Source of the DNA: Okapia johnstoni | Taxonomy: Eukaryota > Chordata > Mammalia > Artiodactyla > Giraffidae | Direction: 5' to 3' | DNA: 64,000 bases | Assembly (NCBI GenBank): GCA_024291935.2 | Contig: CM044311.1 | Location: forward strand, 22,467,001 to 22,531,000 | Shown here: positions 22,470 through 33,559 of the stretch, piece by piece | Position numbering within the stretch: the first letter of the stretch is position 1 | How the letters are laid out: each line of letters opens with the position of its first letter | Notes under the pieces: model-generated | Told to the model about the DNA's origin: nothing | Seen by the model: the letters and a program-made list of their open reading frames with translations, nothing else | Database searches by the model: none | Translations under genes and position numbers: made by a program

Positions 22470-22620
22470 GCCTTTCAGGGGCTCCAGCTTGCAGACAGCG
22501 GCGCGTGGGATTTCTCAGCTTCCATAACTGTGTGAATCAATTCCTTATAATAAATCTCTTCTGATGTATGTATCCTATCGGTTCTTTTTCTCTAGACAAC
22601 CCTGACTAACAAGGAGTGAT
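22470..22620 (+). repeat. Old repeat fragment, class uncertain
   Basis: 'gggatttctcagcttccata' at 22508, 'ccttataataaatctcttct' and 'ctagacaaccctgactaaca' at about 22592 are familiar end-of-element phrases of an old mammalian repeat I cannot name. Confidence 0.5.
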
Positions 22621-22892
22621 CATTATTCCACTTCCATTGATTCTGGTTATTCCATCTAATTCTTCTAATAGAAGACTGCAATTCCTAAATTTATATTTCA
22701 ATTTTTTTCTTTTAACCTCAAAAATTTTGACTTACAGGGGTCCAAAAAGTGTCTTTTAAAAGCAGGTTTAATTAGATATATTTTATAAAACATATAAATC
22801 ATCCATTTAAAGGCTATAAGTTAATGCTTTTAACATACCACAGAGTTGTACAGTCATCACAACAATCGAATTTTAAGATGTATTTGTCACTC

Positions 22893-23119
22893 CAAGGGGC
22901 TTCTCAGTGGGCATTAGTGGTAAAGAACCTGCCTGCCAATACAGGAGACACAAGAGATGCAGGTTTGACCCCTGGGTTGGAAAGATCCCCCAGAGCAAGA
23001 CATCACAACCCACTCCAGTACTCTTGCCTGGAGAATCCCATGGACAGAGGAGCCTGCCAGGCTCTAGTCCATGAGGTCACAAAGAGCAGGACACAACTGA
23101 GTGACTGAGAACACACTCC
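22893..23119 (+). mobile_element. Bov-tA SINE in L1, with TSD
   Basis: Complete SINE flanked by perfect 'ttgtcactc' at 22884-22892 and 23120-23128. The L1 continues without loss on both sides. Confidence 0.93.
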
Positions 23120-23488
23120 TTGTCACTCGACTATGAAACCTCATACTTGTTAACAGTTGCTCCCTATCTTCCCTCCATCTCCTGCAAACTCCTAGCCTTG
23201 GGAAATTACCAATCTACTTTATGTCTCTATATATTCACCTATTCTGGACATTTCAGATTAATTATACCCTATAATGTCATCTCTTGTGACTGGATTTTTT
23301 TCACTTAGCATAATATTTTCAAGGTTTTTTCTTATTGTAGACTCTGTCTGTACTTTATTTATTTTTTTGATAAATGATACTTTTGTATGGTTAGATCTCA
23401 TTTTATTTATCCATCTATAAATTGATGAACATTTAGATTGTTTCAACTTTTTGGCCTTTGTGTATAATGCTGCTATAAACATTCACGT

Positions 23489-23790
23489 GGCCTTCCCTGG
23501 TGGCTCAAATGGTAAAGAATCTACCGACAATGTGATAGACCTGGATTCGATTCCTGGGTCTGGCAGATTTCTTGGAGAAGGGAATGGTTACCTACTCCAG
23601 TATTCTTGCCTGAAGAGTTCCACCCAATGTGATAGACCTGGATTCGATTCCTGGGTCTGGCAGATTTCTTGGAGAAGAGAATGGTTACCTACTCCAGTAT
23701 TCTTGCCTGAAGAGTTCCACCCACAGAGGAGCCTAGTGGGCTTCAAACCATGGAGTCATAAAGAGTCAGACACAACCGAGCATGTGGACA
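23489..23790 (+). mobile_element. Bov-tA SINE with 97-bp internal duplication
   Basis: Head 'ccttccctggtggctcaaat' and tail 'agtcagacacaaccgagcat' are normal, but the middle is present twice (23529-23625 and 23626-23722), making the element about 300 bases long. Confidence 0.95.
23529..23722 (+). repeat. 97-bp tandem duplication
   Basis: Two adjacent copies starting 'aatgtgatagacctggattc'. The only difference seen is ggg versus gag near 23581 and 23678. Confidence 0.97.
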
Positions 23791-24430
23791 ATTATCATGT
23801 CTCTTGTTATTACCTTGGAGTGAAACTGAGAGGCAGTAACTCTATGCTTAACCACCTGAGGAACTATTGAAATGTTTTCTAAAACAGTTTCATTTCCAAA
23901 GTTTTTTTTTTTTTTACATTCCCACAAGGAGTGAACAAGGATAACAATTTTTGCAGATATTCATTAACACTAACACTTATTATCTATCTTTGACTAAAAG
24001 TGTTTTAGAAGACATAAAACACCATTTCAAAGAGCCTTTGATTTACACTTCCCTATTTACTAATAATGGTTTGTGCTTATTAGCTATTTGTATACCTTCT
24101 TTGGAGAAATTTCTATTCTGATTTTTTTGTTCATTTTTAATTGTATTATTTCTATTTCTACTATTGAGTTGTACTTTTTATATTCTAGATATAAGTCTTG
24201 TATCAGATTACAAATTTTAAATGATTACTCCTGTTTTGTGGGTTACCTTGATGGTATTATTTGTAGCACAAAAATTAGTAATTATAATGTAGCTCAATTT
24301 TATATCTTTTTTCTCTTGTCACTTTGTGCTTTTGGTGTCATATCTAAGAAACTATTGCTTAACTCAAAGTCACAAACATTTACTCTTAAGCTTTTCTCTA
24401 AGATTTGTAGCTTCTATCACACTAAGCTTT

Positions 24431-26520
24431 GGGTGGAGGGGGTAGGTTGTGATCAAATGCCACAGACATTGTCTATTTTAACTATGACATAACAGATTTT
24501 CTTGAATAATTGTTTCCCATTTGGTGTCTGCCCTTAGCATCATTTCTGGTGACTTTGAATTGTTTACGATTTTCACCTGTTAGATGATTGTTTAGCTGAG
24601 AGTGTGGATTGAGTTCCTCACATAGCAGTTCTGGAAGTCCCAGCCCCTAAAAAGGTACAAATTTAAATGAATTTGATAAAATTTTCACTACCCTTCTGTA
24701 ATCTTAGGATCATAACATTCTTAAAGATACTTAAAATTATATCCATTAAATTTCAGGATAACTTGATGTGCTTTCAATGGTCCATGATGATAATCAAGAG
24801 GGTGATTTCAAATCAGTAAAGTTAGACAATGCTTTCTGTTGCATTTACATTTACTAATTTTTATGTTCTTTCTTGGTACAATAAATTAGTAAGTGACAAG
24901 AAAAAATTGGTTAGCAAGATTTGGCAGAATGCATTCTATTATCTTCAACTTCATGAACATGTTGGTTAATAGTTTTGTAAGTAAATGGACTCAAGATCTT
25001 TTCATAGTCACTGTAAGTTAGACAAATTAGATCAATATTCTTCTCATCTAAAATAGTCTCCACTTGGCCTATATGATCATCTGTTAATTTAATCTCTGAG
25101 TCTTCCATATGATCCAACTAAATTTGAGTTGTCTTTCTTTCTGACACAGAAGTTTATTTTAAGCTTACTTTGTACCTTTAAACTCCAAACATGATGAATC
25201 CATTTCTCTAAGGGACCATGATTCCATTTAGTGGAAAAATAGTATTGAAGAATAAGAGTCTCTACACTTGGATAAATCATGGGGTTAAAATTGCTCCTGG
25301 GACTTTACGATGGATACAGTTAGAAAAGCATGATTTTAATTTAATTTTATTTTATAAATTAGAAGGACAAATAATACAAGTAAAATGACACAATTCTGCT
25401 TAAATTCCTGATTCTTTACTTGTACTTCTCCTCAAAGTCAGTTTAAAATAGATGACCAAGAGCAAGAGGCAGTTTTTCCTCTGAATCTATTTATTAAGCA
25501 AAATGAATTTTTTGTGTTGTAAAATTTCACTAGCCAATATTAATCCAGTGAAACTCACAGAAATAAAAGGCTGAAAAAAATGGAAAAAAATCTTAACCAG
25601 TTGCAGATTTCCAAAATGCCTAGCACAAGTTGCTAAATAAATCCAATATAGTCCTTAAAGAATTCTTCTTAACAATCAGAATTATTAGACCACAGTATTT
25701 TTCTTCATGATTAGTGTACAATCTGTGTCCAATATCCTTCTGTGTTATTGAAGCTTTTCCTGAGAAAATATGACTAAAGACATTTACAAATATTAAAAAA
25801 GAAAAACATGTTCAAAAGCAAAGGCACGGATCAAGTATTGGACAGAGAGTGTTTATCAACCGTTAATATCTATGACTAGCATTTCACAGTTTAAATCAAG
25901 ATAATTTATTTGGAAAAGAGAACACTTTAAAAATCAAATTACATTGAAACAATTTACTCTGAATATTCATATAAAACATATATCACAGAAATGAAGATTC
26001 GCAGTAGCACAGGAAATAATTATTAAGGTGATTGCTCTTTCCTCTACTTGCATCTTGTAATAAAAATTTGCCTCAATCGTCGTCTGATGGAGGCTGCAAC
26101 AGATGTGCTCCTGAAGGTTCTTAAAACATATGAGGTTCCTGGGGGTTAATTTCTGCTTCCATGGAAACTACCCTGGTGTGCCCCAGTTTTAAATGACTTC
26201 CTGCAGTCTGACACCTGGAGGCACCTGCTCAGAGAAACATCTTTCTTTGAGCTGGAACAACACACAAAAGGAAAAAAAAAAATTTCATGTTTATCTTCGT
26301 CTGCATTGACTATGCCAGTTAACATTTTCAATTTGGAGGAAATGATTTCTTTGGAATAGATTGAGGTATGATTTTTTTAAAGTTCATTTACAAGCTTAGC
26401 AGACCTGGTAGTTCATGAACACCTTTTGTGACGTGTAAGAGATGTGCTCCACCCACTGATAAAATAATCACCAGTGGGTCACTTGTTCACTGATTAATTT
26501 GTTTGGCAAGTGTTGATTTG
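24431..26520. other. Low-copy non-coding stretch
   Basis: About 2.1 kb with no repeat I can name. It contains the possible dead coding fragment at 24911-25280 and an unassigned antisense frame at 26146-26331. Confidence 0.45.
24911..25280 (-). pseudogene. Possible frameshifted coding relic, unidentified
   Basis: Two antisense frames (25089-25280 and 24911-25117) overlap by 29 bases in different phases. A single shift near 25100 would join them into about 115 codons without a stop. The peptide has mixed charged and hydrophobic residues, unlike the AT-driven chance frames nearby. I do not recognise the family, and no poly(A), splice signal or TSD is evident. It may still be chance. Confidence 0.25.
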
Positions 26521-26529
26521 ATAGGTTTA

Positions 26530-27690
26530 CAGGATAAGAAGTAATGAAGACATAGATGCTGACTCTAAGAATCTAGCAATCCATTTGGAAAACAGACCTA
26601 CAAAAATCTAAGACGACCTGGAAAGTTCAATGAGAACTAAGTATACCAGGTGATTTGTGGGTGTGAGTGTTGAGAAATTATACATTATCAAGCACAGAGA
26701 GGAACCAAGCCTGGAGACCTCTTTAGAGCAAGTTAGGAGCTAAAGGAGCAGTAAGAGAGTGAACAAGACATGGAAAAGAGAACCATTTTTCTATCTAGAT
26801 ATGTGTAGGATATGACAGATTGTCTGGAATTGTAGAAATAGAAACTACAACTGAGGGAGTTTAAAAGATGCCTGAAGATACCAATAAAATGGAGGGTCAC
26901 ATCGTCTGAATATTATGACTTTTAGCTCATATTTTGTAGGTGAAGGGGAGTCCTGAAAGCTTTACAGCAGAAAAGAAACATACTGAGATTTCAGTTTTTT
27001 GAAAATGGCTCTGCGACAGGGAAGTCTGAAAGTAAGGGATAGAGGGACTTCCCTGGTGGTCCAGGGGTTAAGGCATCGCCCCCAAAGCAAGGGGAGCGAG
27101 TTCGATTCCTGGTCAGGAACCTAAGATCCCACATGCCTCACGGCCAAAAACCAACACAAAAAATAACACAGAAGCACTATTGTAACAAGTTCAATAAAGA
27201 TTATAAATATGGTCCACATCAAAAAAAAAATTTAAATGAAAGGGATAGAGAGGGGAGCTACTGTAGGGTTTTAGAGCAGTAAACATGAAAGCTTAAGACA
27301 ACACAATGAATGGAGGCATGGAGAGGAGAAAAAATTAAATGTCTACATAAAAAAAAAGGATTTGGTCATGATTTGTAGTATGGCAGAAACATCAACTAAC
27401 ACCATTAGTTCTACTAGATTACTGGCAACTCCAACAGCTGAAAGACCAGTACTGTATTGGATAGGATGAGTTTGAGATGCCTGGGGCTTACCCATGTAGA
27501 GGTGACCAGTAGGAAGTTCTGTATCAGAGTCTGACATGTAGGGATGCTACAGAGTTAGACAAACAGACTTAGGGCTCTCCCACTTATAGGTAGTTACTAA
27601 ATTAAAGCAACAACACAGTCACCCCATGTAAATGAGTAGAGAAAATGAAAGTGAGTGTGTAGGACCCAGAAAACGTTGAAATATCCATTC
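26530..27690 (+). repeat. Ancient dispersed repeat split by a CHR SINE
   Basis: The clearest landmark is 'gatgagtttgagatgcctgg' at 27466, followed by 'gaccagtaggaagttctgta' near 27505 and 'tgtgtaggacccagaaaacg' at about 27656. The left part (26930-27040) is more worn. Same family as 3690-4390. Confidence 0.5.
27045..27239 (+). mobile_element. CHR-1-type SINE with TSD
   Basis: 'ggacttccctggtggtccag' head, 'tctcacggccaaaaacca' mid part and the distinctive 'tggtccacatcaaaaaaaaa' tail. Perfect direct repeats 'aagggatagag' at 27034-27044 and 27240-27250 flank it. Confidence 0.95.
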
Positions 27691-28905
27691 TGCTCCTCCT
27701 TACGGATGAAGTCAGTACAAACAGGAAAGACAGGTCTCAAACTTTTGATGAAAAAATATGGAATAGTTGAGAATTCAGTGGCAATAGGAGGGCTTGGGAT
27801 TATCATAGTTTATAAATAATGCAATGCATGTGTATGAAAATCAAGTCTTTCTTCCTCCATTCTACCTTTAATCTCATTCACAGAAGTGACTTATGTTAAT
27901 GGGATTGGTTTTCATTAACTTAGGTGGATAATTTTATGACTACTCTTCCATTTCTTAAAGGTTAATATATAACCTTTAGTCAGGATACACTAACATCCCT
28001 CAGTAAAAAATGATCAAATTAGCACCTGCGTCTATTTTTCTGCTTCCAATTTTTATACTTCATGTTCTCAAAGAGTAAAGTATTTATATATTTTTCTAAA
28101 ATTATAATCAAGAGTCTGTTCTCATCAATAGATCGTTTCTAACAGTAAAAACATATCCACTGGCATCACAATACTGGAATTATGTAAATATTTATTACTT
28201 TAAAATCAAACTATATGATTAGATCCATAGGAACAGAAATGCAACCTTCGAACTTATATCTATGTCACTTAACGGAAAATATTTCAAATGTATTTAAAAT
28301 AGATCCAGCTTCACTTTATGAGTTAGGGAATGGTGACACAAATCAGAGCAATTAACTCAATATTTAATTCATTGCTTTTATTATTTTCCCACATCACACT
28401 CCTGCTTTTTAATATTTACTCTGAATTGACATGTTTTTCAGTCCTGCCTAGAAAAGAATAACTATTTCTTTCAGTGTTCTGTGCCACAGTTGATCTAGCA
28501 GTCCAGTCTCTTTTTATTCTCATTGTACTCAAAATTTCTGAAAATCTGGGTCAGCATCCTCACAAAAGCATAGAAGCCAGTGCTCTTCTATAGTATCTTA
28601 CTGGGCTGCAGAGGCTGGAAATTTAAAAACAATAAAACCAACAAGAATATAAATTTTCTAAATTCCCTTGCAATTTGGGGCTTACAAAACATGTTTTTTG
28701 TCAGTTGATTGGGCAAGAAAAGCGGTTCTCACGCCTTCATTTCGTCAATGTGAGTCGTGGCATGGCTATACTTTCTCTGAAACTTTAGTTCATGTGATGG
28801 TCTCAGAATCCTTGGATCATAGCAAAGGAGTGTGTGCCTGAGGTCAGTAGGTAACAATTGTTATACTGAATTCCCCAGCAGTTTTGGAGTCCACTAAAAT
28901 CCCAA
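27691..28905. other. Low-copy non-coding stretch
   Basis: No recognised repeat or gene. Composition is AT-rich with scattered short frames. Confidence 0.45.
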
Positions 28906-28906
28906 C

Positions 28907-29112
28907 CTGGGGCTTCCCTGGTGGTTCAGACTGTAAGGAATCTGCCTGTAATGAAGGAGACCTGGATTCGATCCCTGGGTTGGACAGATCCCCTGGAGAA
29001 GGGAATGTCTTCTGACTCCATTGTTCTTGCCTGGGAAATTCCGTGGACAGAGGAGCCTGGAGGGCTACAGTCCATGGGGTCACAAACAATCAGAAATGAC
29101 TGAGAGACCAAC
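28907..29112 (+). mobile_element. Bov-tA SINE
   Basis: 'ggggcttccctggtggttca' to 'aaatgactgagagaccaac'. Imperfect flanking repeats ('aaaatcccaa' near 28896 and 'aaaagcccaa' at 29113) fit a TSD. Confidence 0.94.
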
Positions 29113-30343
29113 AAAAGCCCAAACTAAATCCTTCTTTTCTAGACCTTCTAGAATTTTTCCCATTACCAAATTCCTTGTATTCAATATTTTCTGCTTAAAG
29201 TATGTAATATGATCTTTGTCATCTACAAATAAACTTTGCCTTGCACACAATCTGTATTTTTTCAATAAAGTAAAAATGCATAAATATATCATACTTATGC
29301 ATTTATACAAATATTTTAAAATATATTAAGTATAGAATTTATCTCCATTAAACTTCAGAAATTCTGACATTTACTTATATCTTGAGAAGAAAAGTAGAAG
29401 ATATTTGTTCTCAGTTGAATATCTCATCTATAAATATTCATGTATTTTATTAACCATATTACTATAAATAGTTATACCTTTTTATGTTTCTTTGGCATAA
29501 TATGGATTTAATATTTCTTTATTAAAATATATGTACCATATATCTCTCACTATGAAATCAATGTTGAAGCTATGACAGAATTTAATAGGGAAATAGTAAC
29601 CTTATATATACACAGTCTGATACTAGTGACTTATACTCCATTCCAAATTTGATACTTCAGACTATTAAGAACCTATGTTCCCATTGTCACTTTATTCATC
29701 ATTTAAATACAGTTGCTGGAGGCATATGCAAGGCCCAGGACTGTTTTAGTTAAATATTAATGAATAATTTTGTCTAGAAAATTATGTCAGAATATGGTTT
29801 GAAAGACATAATTTGGTAAAATGTTTCACTGGATACTATCAATGCTGTTCTTAGGAAAAAATCACCTACTCTATGGTATGTTTGTTTATTTTTCCTTGTT
29901 TTTACCGACATGAAATTTGGGTCAGGAGAATACAGTTCAACATAAAAATCCTACCACATGAAAGAATTCTTGTACATAATTTCACACAATATTAATTTTG
30001 AGGTAGACACAAAAACATATCCTAAAAAATTTCAGAAATTTTAATAAGAGAATTAGAGACATAACAAAAGATTTTACAAGAACTTCGAATAGAAGCTAAT
30101 TCTTATTAATGATTTTCTCTAGTACACAGTACTTCAGTTTTAAGGTTGAGCATGACATGCTGATTAAATAAGGCTCACATATTAATATGACACATGAGCA
30201 CACACATGCAAACACAAAATAAAGTGGCTTCTAAGAGGCTCAATTTTCTATAAAATTTAGCTCCTTTATGTTAAAATTGTATTTATTAAGTTTAATGAAA
30301 TCCTATTTCTAATTCTATGCTGGGAAAATACTGCTTCAAAAAG
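29113..30343. other. AT-rich low-copy stretch
   Basis: About 1.2 kb with no repeat or coding signal recognised. Confidence 0.5.
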
Positions 30344-30372
30344 AATGTGTGTGTGTGCATGCGCGTGCATGC
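30344..30372 (+). repeat. (TG)n / CATG-rich tract
   Basis: TG run then alternating 'catgcgcgtgcatgcgtg' at the tail edge of an antisense SINE. Confidence 0.9.
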
Positions 30373-30567
30373 GTGCTCAGTCGTGTCTGACTCTTTGTGA
30401 CTCCATGTACTGTATCCTGCCAGGCTCCTTTGTCCATAGAATTTTCCAAGCAAGAATATTGGAGTAGGTTGCCATTTCCTTCTCCAAGGCATCTTCTCAA
30501 CCCAGAGACTGAACCCACATCTTTTGCATCTCCTGCAGGCATGTTCTTTACCAGCTGAGCCACCAAC
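30373..30567 (-). mobile_element. Bov-tA SINE, antisense
   Basis: 'gtgctcagtcgtgtctgact' to 'accagctgagccaccaacg'. Confidence 0.93.
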
Positions 30568-30585
30568 GTGTACTTAAAGGGATAT

Positions 30586-30809
30586 GTGTGTGTGTGTGTT
30601 CAGTTGCTAAGTCATATTCGACTCATTGCTATCCCATGAACTGTAGCCCACCAGGCTCCTCTGTCCATGAGATTTTCCAGCCAAAAATACTGAAATGGGT
30701 TGCCATTTCTGACTCCAGAGGATCTTCTCGAACCAGAGATTGAAACTGTGTCTCCACATCTCCTGCATTGGCAGGTGCATTCTTTACCACTGAGCCACTT
30801 GGGAAGTCC
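30586..30809 (-). mobile_element. Bov-tA SINE, antisense, with TSD
   Basis: A (TG)n edge, then 'cagttgctaagtcatattcg' to 'gagccacttgggaagtcc'. Flanked by 'acttaaagggatat' (30572-30585) and 'actcaaagggatat' (30810-30823), one mismatch in 14. Confidence 0.94.
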
Positions 30810-31173
30810 ACTCAAAGGGATATAAAACTTAGTAAATGAAGATACTGTAGAGTTGGTGTCAGATTAGCAAAGCCACATTTAACATTGCTAATATTTCTTC
30901 AGGTTGGGTATGGTAAAAGCTATGTGGAGTAGGAGACCTGGAGATAGATAGAAGCTTATCAGGAAGGAGATGGACTGCTTCAATTAAAATTTTTCTGCAT
31001 TAGACTTGCTTATTCTTTGTACTGTTTCAGCCTCAAACTATTCATGAATAAAAGAATGGTTGAAATCATGTCATATGTAGGAACATATCTATGTCCCAAC
31101 CAAGATTACAACTGCTTAGTTTCCACATCAGACAATACATTAAATATATTGATACAGAAAGGAACAAGAGCAG

Positions 31174-31231
31174 GTGTGAGTGTGTGTGTGTGTGTCTGTG
31201 TGTGTGTGTGTGTGTGTCTGTGTGTGTGTGG
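31174..31231 (+). repeat. (TG)n microsatellite
   Basis: TG run with three TCTG interruptions. No SINE is attached, unlike the other TG tracts here. Confidence 0.95.
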
Positions 31232-32106
31232 ACTGTGAGTATGAGGATAATTGGGCATGCATGTGAAAAGGGAAGAATGTCTGAGTGACTCCACAATATG
31301 CTATTATACTCACACATTCATTAGAAGGCACATAATATATTCATCAAAATTAACTAAAAGATTCTTCTTGGCCCCCAGCGTGCTTTAATGACACATGACA
31401 TTGATGAAGCAGTCGTGGTCTTAACTAAGAAGAGCTTCTCTTTCCAGTGTAACCAGTTTACCATTGAATCATCATTAAAATGAAAGATGCTAATCAAGCA
31501 GAGTCATTATATTGAATACTGGTTTCCATCTGATTATACACAATTAAATAAAATCACACATGGCATTTTCCTACCAAAATCATAAAAGAAGCCATTTCCA
31601 GAATAATGCACATTTAAAGGTCACATATTCTCTGAAACAAGAATGCATAATTTAAATCTGCCTGGGAGCAGCTGGAACTTGCCTTCTAGCTATGTAAACA
31701 TATTTTCATTTTAATATTTACTCAAGTATTCATTATGCATTGTTAATCCCACATTTAATCTCTTTCCTCCTTAAAATTGCCCACGTCATTTCTGAAAATG
31801 CTGAATGGTTCTATTTTGAAGAGTGTTTGGAATTTATAAAAATTTTTACTATTGAAAGAGAGTAAAGAGAAAAAAATATTGTACTTAGTGACTGAACTTT
31901 TGTAGTTTTTAATTTTCATACTTATGTCTATATTAGTTCAGTTAGTGTGTATGTACCATAGCTATGTAGTACATGCTTTGTGTCAAGATGTATTCTAAAA
32001 GATTTATTACCTTTCACTTCTCTTCAAATTTTTTTTCAGTTAATGCTCTTCCAATCCTTGTGGGAAAATTTGCATACACAGCACCAAGTGAAACTGAATA
32101 ATATTG
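31232..32106. other. Low-copy non-coding stretch
   Basis: Nothing recognised; AT-rich. Confidence 0.45.
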
Positions 32107-32518
32107 TGGTGGTGGTGGTTGTTGTTCAGTCTCCAAGTCGCGTCTGACTCTTTGTGACCCCCTTGGGCTGCAGCACATCAGGCTTCACTGTCCCTTACCA
32201 CCTCCCAGAGTTTGCCCAAGTTCATATCCATTGAATCGGTGATGTCATCCAACCATTTCATCTTCTGTCATCCTCTTCTTCTCCCTTCACCTTTCCCAAA
32301 ATCAGGGTCTTTCCCAATGTGTCAGCTCTTCGCATCAGGTGGCCAAAATTTTGGAGCTTCAGCTTTAGCATCAGTCCTTCCAGTGAATATTCAGGGTTGA
32401 TTTCCTTTTAGTATTGACTGGTTTTATCTCCTTGTTGTCCAAGGGACTCTCAAGAGTCTTCTCCAACATCACAGTTCAAAAGCATCAATTCTTTGGGGTC
32501 TGCTTTCTTTGTGGTACA
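32107..32518 (-). mobile_element. BovB LINE 3' end, antisense
   Basis: Starts with (GGT)n/(TTG)n and 'ttcagtctccaagtcgcgtc', ends at 'tgctttctttgtggtaca'. About 410 bases, with decayed frames. Confidence 0.93.
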
Positions 32519-32594
32519 TGCAATTAAACTGACAGCTGAAGGAGAAAACTCAGTATCATAAATGTACAATGACCTAAAAAACTATTGAACTAAA

Positions 32595-32795
32595 CTTTAT
32601 TGAGCACTTACTATGCAGCAGATTCTCTGCTATGCAATTTTTGCTAGATAATCCTATTTAAACCCAGCAGTACTTTTATGAGATCAGATTTAATACCCCT
32701 ATTTTAAGGGACTGAAGAAACTGGAACTTGGAAGGTCTAACGTGTGTCTGTGAACACACAACCAAAATACAGAGCAATAAAGGCTTTCTACTCAC
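32595..32795 (+). mobile_element. MIR SINE
   Basis: 'tttattgagcacttactatg' at 32597 and 'ataatcctatttaaacccag' near 32648, then 'tattttaagggactgaagaa' at 32701, are the MIR core in the right order. Old, pan-mammalian. Confidence 0.82.
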
Positions 32796-33246
32796 CAGAT
32801 CTGCCCTCTCTGCCTCTAGTTCCTGGGGAGACTCCCAAGAATTTCCGAAATTTCTTGAGACCATATGACTATTTTGACTAATGGGCTATGAGTCAAAGTA
32901 GCTTGTGTCACTTTTACTGGAGTTTACCACATTTTCTTTCACTGGTGCTGTAGTCACTGAGGCCATAAGATGATATAGCAGGGCTATATATAGTGACCTC
33001 TAATCCTGAGCTGTAGCAGACTGCTGTGAAGATCCACACGGCAGCACCAGACTTAGAAAGAGAGCAGGAACACTTGCTTTGTTAAGCCACTGGAACTTGA
33101 GAGTGCACTGGTTCAGCAAACAGCCTAGTTTGTCTGACTTGACTAAAATATAAAAAGGAAATTAGTACCTTTTCCTGGTATCAGTAAATAACAAAGAGAA
33201 AAGTCACCATACAGAATGAGCTTTCTTTTTCTTTTCTTTTTTTTAA
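32796..33246. other. Non-coding stretch
   Basis: 'ttgttaagccactggaactt' at about 33079 hints at the 3' end of an old LTR or LINE. Otherwise unassigned. Confidence 0.35.
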
Positions 33247-33256
33247 ATGCAGCATC

Positions 33257-33478
33257 CCAGGTGCTGTGCTCAGTTGCTTCAGTCGTGTCCAACTCTTTGT
33301 GACCTATGGACTGTAGCGCTCCAGGCTCCTCTGTCCATGAGATTCTCCAGGCAAGAATACTAGAGTGGGCTGCTGTGCCCTCCTCCAGGGGAACTTCCCA
33401 ACCCAGGGATCAAATCCATATCTCCAATGTCTCCTGCATTGCAGACAGTCTCTTTACCCATTGCACCACCTGAAAAGC
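33257..33478 (-). mobile_element. Bov-tA SINE, antisense, with TSD
   Basis: Perfect 'atgcagcatc' repeats at 33247-33256 and 33479-33488 enclose the full unit ('cagttgcttcagtcgtgtcc' to 'cattgcaccacctgaaaagc'). Confidence 0.95.
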
Positions 33479-33559
33479 ATGCAGCATCTCATGATAGAAT
33501 AAAAACTATCTTCTCATAGAAATTTAAGCTTGAATTAATTTAAATAACAAAATTTAAAT

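Larger units (their letters stand above)
22770..24430 (-). mobile_element. Old L1, antisense, split by two SINEs
   Basis: Reverse-complement L1 3' UTR and ORF2 end. Landmarks: 'gagttgtacagtcatcacaa' at 22844, 'tgactggatttttttcactt' near 23287, 'tttatccatctataaattga' at about 23406, 'ccttggagtgaaactgagag' near 23814, and ORF2-derived text to about 24430. Interrupted by Bov-tA at 22893-23119 and 23489-23790. The 139-codon frame at 24073-24492 is antisense and not a gene. Confidence 0.85.

Noticed and set aside
23529..23722. CRISPR-like or satellite array
   Set aside because: Only two adjacent copies without spacers, lying within one SINE.
31066..31331. His/Thr-rich and Cys/Val-rich frames over the TG repeat
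   Set aside because: Low-complexity translation of (TG)n in several frames.
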